Source: Geoglobus acetivorans (GTDB lineage: Archaea; Halobacteriota; Archaeoglobi; Archaeoglobales; Archaeoglobaceae). Taken from it: a stretch of DNA of 64,000 nucleotides. Numbering within the stretch: the stretch's first letter is position 1; each line of letters begins with the position of its first letter. The notes under the pieces were generated by a model. It did not search any database. It worked only from the letters and a program-made list of their open reading frames with translations, and had not been told where the DNA came from. The DNA is taken from positions 682,001 to 746,000 of the forward strand of contig NZ_CP009552.1 in assembly GCF_000789255.1 (NCBI RefSeq). The letters run 5' to 3'. The position numbers and the translations under genes are program-made. Of this stretch, positions 60,202 to 64,000 are shown piece by piece.

Positions 60202-60458
60202 GCCTCATCACCCCGATCATCTTCAAAAATTGGAAAATCGTCGAGCGTCTTGTCATCCATCGAGCCGATCGGCTCGAGCCTCAGCTCGAAAACTGCACCC
60301 CTCTTCAGCGTTTTGAGGACTTCCTTGACGTGCTCCTTCTTCTCGGCCTGAATGGTAATTGTGATCTTCGCTGAGCCATCGCCCTCGAGCTTGGCCCTGA
60401 TCTTCCTTCCGCTCAGCGTGTCCTCCGCCAGAACCGACTTGAGGGTAACGTAGGTCAT
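60198..60458 (-). CDS. small protein coupled to sliding clamp
   Basis: An 86-residue alpha/beta protein (GSAKITITIQAEKKEHVKEVL) ending in an acidic tail. Its start overlaps the last base of the PCNA gene. Unknown function; a clamp regulator is a guess from coupling. Confidence 0.6.
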   Translation of the reverse strand: MTYVTLKSVLAEDTLSGRKIRAKLEGDGSAKITITIQAEKKEHVKEVLKTLKRGAVFELRLEPIGSMDDKTLDDFPIFEDDRGDEA

Positions 60459-61198
60459 CAGTACACCCCCTGCTCGAGCCTCGGAGCGAGTATGTACTCC
60501 ACCCTGCAGGAGTCGCTGACGAAGCTGAACTTCCCAGGGTAGTCTGTCCCGAGGTGGATGTGGAGCTCGTCGTCTTTGTTGGCGACCTTGGTGAACATCT
60601 GTATGTACTCAACACCGAACATGCTCCGCGCGTTACCGCCCTCGAGGCTGATCAAACTGCCATCGTCGAAGCTCACCCTGATCGTCTCGAGGCTCTCTTT
60701 CGCAGAGATCACGAACTCGCCGTCCTTGACCTCGAGGACGACGTGCTCGGAGATCTTCCCGGCGAGCTCTATCGCCCTCTTGAACTCAGCCGGATCCACA
60801 ACAACCTCGGCCTTGGTGTCCAGACTCGGCACCTTCGGGGACTTCCTTATCGCAGCAGGATCTATCAATGCGACACTGTACTCGAGCTTCCCGAACCCTA
60901 TTTTGAGTGTGGCCACTTCTGCCGACAGAGAGGCACTATCACCCTTGGGGATCTTCTTCGTGATTTCATTCACTCTGTTGATGTCTACCCCTATCACGAC
61001 CTCCTCGTCCGAGATGCTGTAGACGTCAAAGCTGTCTGCAGGAATGGACGCGATGATCATCGCAACGTTCGCGGGATCGACTGCGACAACCTTCAGGCCG
61101 AACTCGTTGAAGTGCCACCTCGCCTCGGACACGAGGAGGCTCAGGCCCTTGACGAGCTTTTTCAGAGCATCGCCATTCAGCCCAGCTTCAATCATCAT
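60458..61198 (-). CDS. pcn: virus-encoded DNA sliding clamp (PCNA)
   Basis: About 246 residues, the normal PCNA length, with two clamp repeats. Recognisable segments are VSEARWHFNEFGLKVVAVDP, KLEYSVALIDPAAIRKSPKVP and DYPGKFSFVSDSCRVEYILAPR. ATG 61,198 follows the upstream stop by 1 nt. No polymerase is visible, so it presumably recruits host polymerase to viral DNA. Confidence 0.9.
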   Translation of the reverse strand: MMIEAGLNGDALKKLVKGLSLLVSEARWHFNEFGLKVVAVDPANVAMIIASIPADSFDVYSISDEEVVIGVDINRVNEITKKIPKGDSASLSAEVATLKIGFGKLEYSVALIDPAAIRKSPKVPSLDTKAEVVVDPAEFKRAIELAGKISEHVVLEVKDGEFVISAKESLETIRVSFDDGSLISLEGGNARSMFGVEYIQMFTKVANKDDELHIHLGTDYPGKFSFVSDSCRVEYILAPRLEQGVY

Positions 61199-61199
61199 A

Positions 61200-61406
61200 C
61201 TATCTGCCCCCGGATTTTCCCATCCTATCCTCCAGAAACACCCACACAAAAAACGGAAGCCACAAAAAAACCGAAATCAGAAAAACCTCGAGATAGTCTT
61301 TGACTCTCAGCTTTGGGATGTACACCGTCCTCCTAATGTCGTTGATGATCAGCGTCCCAACGAAAATGCCGATCGTGAAGTAAATCGTGGTTAAAAGCTC
61401 AAGCAT
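61200..61406 (-). CDS. two-span membrane protein upstream of PCNA
   Basis: A 68-residue protein with hydrophobic helices at about 3-21 and 40-58 and a basic loop (RRTVYIPKLRVKDYL). It is coupled to PCNA by adjacency. Possibly tethers replication to the membrane; speculative. Confidence 0.6.
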   Translation of the reverse strand: MLELLTTIYFTIGIFVGTLIINDIRRTVYIPKLRVKDYLEVFLISVFLWLPFFVWVFLEDRMGKSGGR

Positions 61407-61410
61407 TGTC

Positions 61411-61980
61411 TCACCTCCAGACCTCCGCGTCTGCGAGCCTCCTCATGTCCCTGAGTTTGGCGAGGGGGATTGCATAAGCAGGAGCCTTCATGTTCTTCGT
61501 CCAGATCTTGCAGCTGCGAATGTCCTCCGCGTGAATCCAGCCGATAAGGGCGATCTGCGTGACTTCCCTGTTAACCCCCGCAAAAACTACCAGGTAATCA
61601 TGGTCCTCCTGAGCCTTGTACTGGTCGCGGTTGTAGAACAGCACGAGCTTGCCGTCGGGGTTCAGCGGGTTGTTTAGAGTTGCAGTCTTGACCTCCACCC
61701 TGAAGTCGTGGCCGAGGAGGCTGATCACGAAGTCGTCCATGCTGTTGAGTTCTGAGTAGTCGTTCCTGAACGGTGTGTGCTTCACCGCAATCTGGTTTTC
61801 GAGACAGAAGCGGAAGAACGCCGTCTCCCCAATTTTGCCGAGGAGGTGCTTGAAGAGTCCACCGTTCCCAAAGCGTGGCTTCATTGCGTTATCGAACGAG
61901 CACGTTACGGTTTTGAACGCGTAATAGCACGCGTCCGTGATGAACTTCTCATCTATGGGGACGCTGACCGGCTGGATCAT
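61411..61980 (-). CDS. PD-(D/E)XK nuclease-like protein
   Basis: A 189-residue protein. Residues in GKIGETAFFRF (Glu), SMDDFVISLLG (Asp) and FRVEVKTATL (ExK) make the restriction-endonuclease-type catalytic set. Beside viral PCNA, it may resolve recombination or replication intermediates or degrade DNA. Overlaps the next gene by 4 nt. Confidence 0.68.
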   Translation of the reverse strand: MIQPVSVPIDEKFITDACYYAFKTVTCSFDNAMKPRFGNGGLFKHLLGKIGETAFFRFCLENQIAVKHTPFRNDYSELNSMDDFVISLLGHDFRVEVKTATLNNPLNPDGKLVLFYNRDQYKAQEDHDYLVVFAGVNREVTQIALIGWIHAEDIRSCKIWTKNMKAPAYAIPLAKLRDMRRLADAEVWR

Positions 61981-62225
61981 CTTTTTACCCTCACCGAGTC
62001 GTAGATCTTCCTGACCTCGTCGTAAATCGGCCCGTCAAAGAAAGAGAGTGGACAGTAGCCTTCCTCGTGCTCCACCCTGAACTTCGGTCCGTGGCTGTTG
62101 TAGCCATTCCGCGTTAGCCTGCCGACCCTGCCGCACTTGGGGCAGGTGAGGACTATCGTCTCTGTGCTGCCGGCCCTTATGACCTTGTAGCTCAGCGGGA
62201 CTGGCAGCTCACTCAAACTCATCAC
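61977..62225 (-). CDS. zinc-binding protein, CPKCG...GRL family copy 2
   Basis: An 82-residue protein with CPKCGRVGRLTRNGYNSHGP then KFRVEHEEGYCPLSF. Shares the Cys pair, GRL and (K)FRV-H pattern with the protein at 58,270-58,512, indicating duplication inside the virus. Confidence 0.66.
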   Translation of the reverse strand: MMSLSELPVPLSYKVIRAGSTETIVLTCPKCGRVGRLTRNGYNSHGPKFRVEHEEGYCPLSFFDGPIYDEVRKIYDSVRVKR

Positions 62226-62331
62226 AGACCATCACTCCTGTGGTTGGATAGCTGTGCTTCACGCAGTAGCTCCCCTTGAAGTAGGTGCAGGCGGCGCAGC
62301 AGTTCGCGGGCTTAAAGTTTGGAGGGATCAT
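62209..62331 (-). CDS. 40-residue Cys-rich mini-protein
   Basis: MIPPNFKPANCCAACTYFKG then CVKHSYP...VCDEFE: five Cys and a His, a likely zinc knuckle. Overlaps both neighbours (17 and 20 nt), in keeping with the compressed early operon. Confidence 0.6.
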   Translation of the reverse strand: MIPPNFKPANCCAACTYFKGSYCVKHSYPTTGVMVCDEFE

Positions 62332-62509
62332 CGCCGCCACCCCTGGTGAAGTACATGAGCGAGCCCTCGAAGTGCGAGAAGCGGTAGCCGATGCCCGCGA
62401 GCGCGTCGATGATCTCTTTTGCCTCGTCCATTGTCAGTCTCGACTTCTTGACAGTTATTACTTCGAATCCCTCCGTGTATTCATTGCAGTGAATGAGCAT
62501 TGACATCAC
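62312..62509 (-). CDS. uncharacterised 65-residue early protein
   Basis: An alpha/beta mini-protein (TVKKSRLTMDEAKEIIDALAG, FSHFEGSLMYFTRGG). Ends within the Cys-rich gene and overlaps the preceding gene by 4 nt. No family recognised. Confidence 0.58.
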   Translation of the reverse strand: MMSMLIHCNEYTEGFEVITVKKSRLTMDEAKEIIDALAGIGYRFSHFEGSLMYFTRGGGDDPSKL

Positions 62510-62808
62510 CCCAGAATTGCCTCGACCTCCAGAATCTCTCGTTCGACACTCTCAAGAAATTCCTCGATCAGGTCGTCGCTCTCTCTGAAAACATAGGTGA
62601 CGTACCCATCTTTGATCGTTATGCACAAATGGAGTTCTTCAAGAAGGTTTGCGAGCTTCTTTCTGTAGTTTCTGCACTTCCTGAAGTAGTACTCTCCATC
62701 CCGCTCTTCCACGAGTTTAAGCTGTTTGAGCTTCTCCAGAATGTGCGGTTTTGCCTCGACCCTGATGATCGCCAGCCCATTCTTGAGAACCGGTGCGAAT
62801 GGCATCAC
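62506..62808 (-). CDS. uncharacterised 100-residue early protein
   Basis: Helical N-terminal part (KPHILEKLKQLKLVEERDGEYY looks like a winged-helix end) and an acidic helical tail (LIEEFLESVEREILEVEAIL). Possibly DNA-binding. Overlaps both neighbours by 4 nt. Confidence 0.58.
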   Translation of the reverse strand: MMPFAPVLKNGLAIIRVEAKPHILEKLKQLKLVEERDGEYYFRKCRNYRKKLANLLEELHLCITIKDGYVTYVFRESDDLIEEFLESVEREILEVEAILG

Positions 62809-63002
62809 TCTCCCCCTCCGAGAAAAGCCTCTCTCAGCTTCTCATCAGCCTCTTTGATCTTCTGCAGAACTTCCTCGATGTCCGTGCCGTTGTAGCTGAT
62901 CTCCCAGCCGTAATCCCCTCTGGTCCCTCTCTTCAGCGTCACTTTCAGCTCCTGCTCCCTGAAGTTGTAGTGCTCGTGCCTGACAATCTGCTCGTCAGAC
63001 AT
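62805..63002 (-). CDS. uncharacterised 65-residue early protein
   Basis: A small protein with beta hairpin (QELKVTLKRGTRGDYGWEIS) and a C-terminal helix. Overlaps the RHH-like gene by 8 nt. No family recognised. Confidence 0.57.
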   Translation of the reverse strand: MSDEQIVRHEHYNFREQELKVTLKRGTRGDYGWEISYNGTDIEEVLQKIKEADEKLREAFLGGGE

Positions 63003-63210
63003 TGCTGTTCACCTCCAGCTCGGAATGGAGTTCGGGGTAGTACTGCCTCAGCAGATCCTCTATCGCCGTTACAATCGCATGAGACCTGCTCTTGAACTCT
63101 CCAGACTTGACAAGCTTGTCCAGCAGGTAAAGCCTGTCGAGTCTCATCTGGAAGCTGACCATGGTCTTCTCCTGACTAAGCCACCTGAAGAGCTCACTGC
63201 TGTCGGGCAT
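62995..63210 (-). CDS. RHH-like DNA-binding protein 1
   Basis: A 71-residue protein with strand MVSFQMRLDRLYLLDKLV and helix pair SRSHAIVTAIEDLLRQYY, the ribbon-helix-helix pattern. It follows the RHH gene at 63,194 in the same transcript. Confidence 0.65.
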   Translation of the reverse strand: MPDSSELFRWLSQEKTMVSFQMRLDRLYLLDKLVKSGEFKSRSHAIVTAIEDLLRQYYPELHSELEVNSNV

Positions 63211-63397
63211 CTGTGGTCACCTCCTCCTCATTCTCCAGAACCTTATACTTCGAAACAAGCTCTCTGATTGCTGTTCTGACTGCATCGCTGACGTTCATGA
63301 ACAGCCCCCTGTCAACGAGCTCCTTCAGCGCCTCCGCATCAGCCCTTGCTACCCTCACATTCAGATACTCTCCATCCACAACTTTTGCCCGACTCAC
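63194..63397 (-). CDS. ribbon-helix-helix regulator, first early gene
   Basis: A 67-residue protein with strand YLNVRVARADAEALKELVDR then GLFMNVSDAVRTAIRELV, a clear RHH. It shares NVSDAVR-AI with the divergent regulator at 63,614. It opens the leftward early operon, so it is a candidate repressor or activator of that operon. Confidence 0.78.
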   Translation of the reverse strand: MSRAKVVDGEYLNVRVARADAEALKELVDRGLFMNVSDAVRTAIRELVSKYKVLENEEEVTTDARQQ

Positions 63398-63412
63398 GGT
63401 TTAATCACCTCA

Positions 63413-63423
63413 ATTACTTTACT
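63413..63423. repeat. 11-bp direct repeat copy 1 (candidate operator)
   Basis: ATTACTTTACT between the divergent RHH genes, 16 nt from the leftward start codon. An identical copy lies at 63,462-63,472. Confidence 0.55.
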
Positions 63424-63461
63424 ATTGCTATATTAGCGAGCGCCTATATTTATACTTTACG

Positions 63462-63472
63462 ATTACTTTACT
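63462..63472. repeat. 11-bp direct repeat copy 2 (candidate operator)
   Basis: ATTACTTTACT, 49 bp from copy 1 start to start. A related TTACTTTACT occurs before the AbrB gene near 56,853. Confidence 0.55.
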
Positions 63473-63613
63473 TTTGTTACATGATATCTGGAATAAGCAC
63501 ACAAAGAGATTACAATTGTAAAACTATTCCAAAAATATTATGAATAGCCTAACCGACTCACAACACCGAAACACTCATTAATTATTTATACGTAGAGATG
63601 GTAAAACAATAGT

Positions 63614-63871
63614 ATGGTAAAACAAAGAGCGGTAACGGACCAAGACCGAAAATCTGTTCAAATGAATATTACAGTCTCTCCAATCCTCAAACGAGAGCTC
63701 GAAGAGCTGGTCGAGAGAGGTTATTTCTCTAATGTTTCGGATGCAGTGAGATATGCAATCCACGAGATGCTTGCAAGATTCAGAGCTGAGGGGAGACTTC
63801 CACCAGACTCAGCAGAGGAGAGAATCAGACACGCTCGACTGATAGAAGAAAGAGAAGGTGAGCTGGAATGA
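63614..63871 (+). CDS. ribbon-helix-helix regulator, divergent
   Basis: An 85-residue RHH protein (VQMNITVSPILKRELEELVE then RGYFSNVSDAVRYAIHEML) with a charged tail. Paralogous to the protein at 63,194-63,397 and read in the opposite direction across a 216-nt region with direct repeats. The pair has the layout of a lysogeny switch. Confidence 0.78.
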   Translation: MVKQRAVTDQDRKSVQMNITVSPILKRELEELVERGYFSNVSDAVRYAIHEMLARFRAEGRLPPDSAEERIRHARLIEEREGELE

Positions 63872-63873
63872 GT

Positions 63874-64000
63874 TCACTTGGCGTCCAACTGCATCTTGGC
63901 AGTTATAACAGCCTCAAACACAACCCGTGCATTCTGAACATTCCTCTCATCGCTGAAATCCCTGTCCAGCACTTCATCAAGAATCGCTTTGAGCCTTCTG
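63874..64000 (-). CDS. C-terminal part of an uncharacterised gene
   Basis: The minus strand is open from the window edge to TGA at 63,876-63,874, encoding 41 residues (RRLKAILDEVLDRDFSDERN ... AVITAKMQLDAK). The charged helical composition looks coding. Convergent with the RHH gene, 2 nt apart. Whether viral or host cannot be told. Confidence 0.55.
   Translation of the reverse strand, partial: RRLKAILDEVLDRDFSDERNVQNARVVFEAVITAKMQLDAK

Larger units (their letters stand above)
31716..63873. mobile_element. contractile-tailed archaeal provirus (right end not in window)
   Basis: A contiguous viral module runs from the tRNA-Leu 3' end to at least 63.87 kb. It contains integrase, early DNA-binding and replication genes, then terminase, portal, protease/scaffold, decoration, capsid, connector, sheath, tube, tape measure and baseplate genes. 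Head and tail order is that of HK97-fold myoviruses. No second copy of the tRNA 3' end was found before position 64,000, so the right attachment site should lie beyond. All key structural frames are open, so it may be functional. Confidence 0.93.

Noticed and set aside
62000-64000. Search for the right attachment site matching the tRNA-Leu 3' end
   Set aside because: No copy of the tRNA 3' sequence (such as CAAATCCCTCCCCCCGCA) was found, so the right border is placed outside the window.
1-64000. CRISPR array or cas genes
   Set aside because: No regularly spaced repeats and no Cas motifs were seen on either strand.

Overview
The window comes from a hyperthermophilic archaeon of the Archaeoglobales type (Ferroglobus, Geoglobus or Archaeoglobus relatives). 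The evidence is archaeal-only gene families (archaeal S-adenosylmethionine synthetase, NreA, TmcA, an AbrB-PhoU phosphate regulator), archaeal TATA boxes placed for leaderless mRNAs, SD sequences of the GGAGGTG type, and a Bzd-type anaerobic benzoyl-CoA reductase operon, a trait known from Ferroglobus.

Positions 1-31,671 are host chromosome. A minus-strand block (1-7,674) carries enoyl-CoA hydratase, a DUF35 zinc-ribbon/thiolase pair, a NuoG-like iron-sulfur protein and the four benzoyl-CoA reductase subunits in the order N-O-P-Q. An Lrp-like regulator (7,778-8,308) and a small ferredoxin unit follow. A plus-strand dienoyl-CoA hydratase (9,756-10,517) would catalyse the next step of benzoyl-CoA breakdown. 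Then come a MutS-like ATPase, a HAD phosphatase, a PfkB kinase, NreA, SAM synthetase and a divergent phosphate locus (AbrB-PhoU regulator facing pstSCAB, a low-molecular-weight phosphatase/arsenate reductase and phoU). After these are pyrF, hexuloisomerase, an M42 peptidase, TmcA, an ASCH protein, tRNA-Ser, a geranylgeranyl-reductase-family protein, a response regulator with a degenerate kinase-like partner, and tRNA-Leu(UAA).

From the 3' end of tRNA-Leu (about 31.7 kb) to at least 63.87 kb lies a provirus of a contractile-tailed (HK97-fold, myovirus-like) archaeal virus. Its left border is an integrase frame running out of the tRNA gene; its right border is not visible. Reading on the minus strand, an early block (55.9-63.4 kb) holds ribbon-helix-helix proteins, many Cys-rich mini-proteins, a PD-(D/E)XK-like nuclease, a viral PCNA clamp, a DUF1599 protein and a stand-alone MCM-type winged helix. 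The late block (32.6-55.8 kb) holds terminase, portal, a minor head protein fused to a metallopeptidase-like domain, protease/scaffold, decoration protein, major capsid protein, connectors, sheath, tube, tail chaperones, tape measure, baseplate and fibre. Plus-strand cargo genes interrupt it, including an AbrB/DUF4258/DUF2283 addiction-like cassette.

The most striking observation is a viral late-promoter family: twelve copies of TTTAAA joined to GTCYG. In eleven of them the GTCYG element ends 17-19 nt before a start codon, so these mRNAs should be leaderless. One copy lies inside the protease gene exactly ahead of an internal ATG that would give a free scaffold protein. One palindromic copy is placed to serve two divergent genes. 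The late block also shows a tail-chaperone gene with an A AAA AAA slippery site for -1 frameshifting and an apparent CTG start, a tRNA-Gln overlapping a stop codon, and an orphan omega-RNA-like transposon end.
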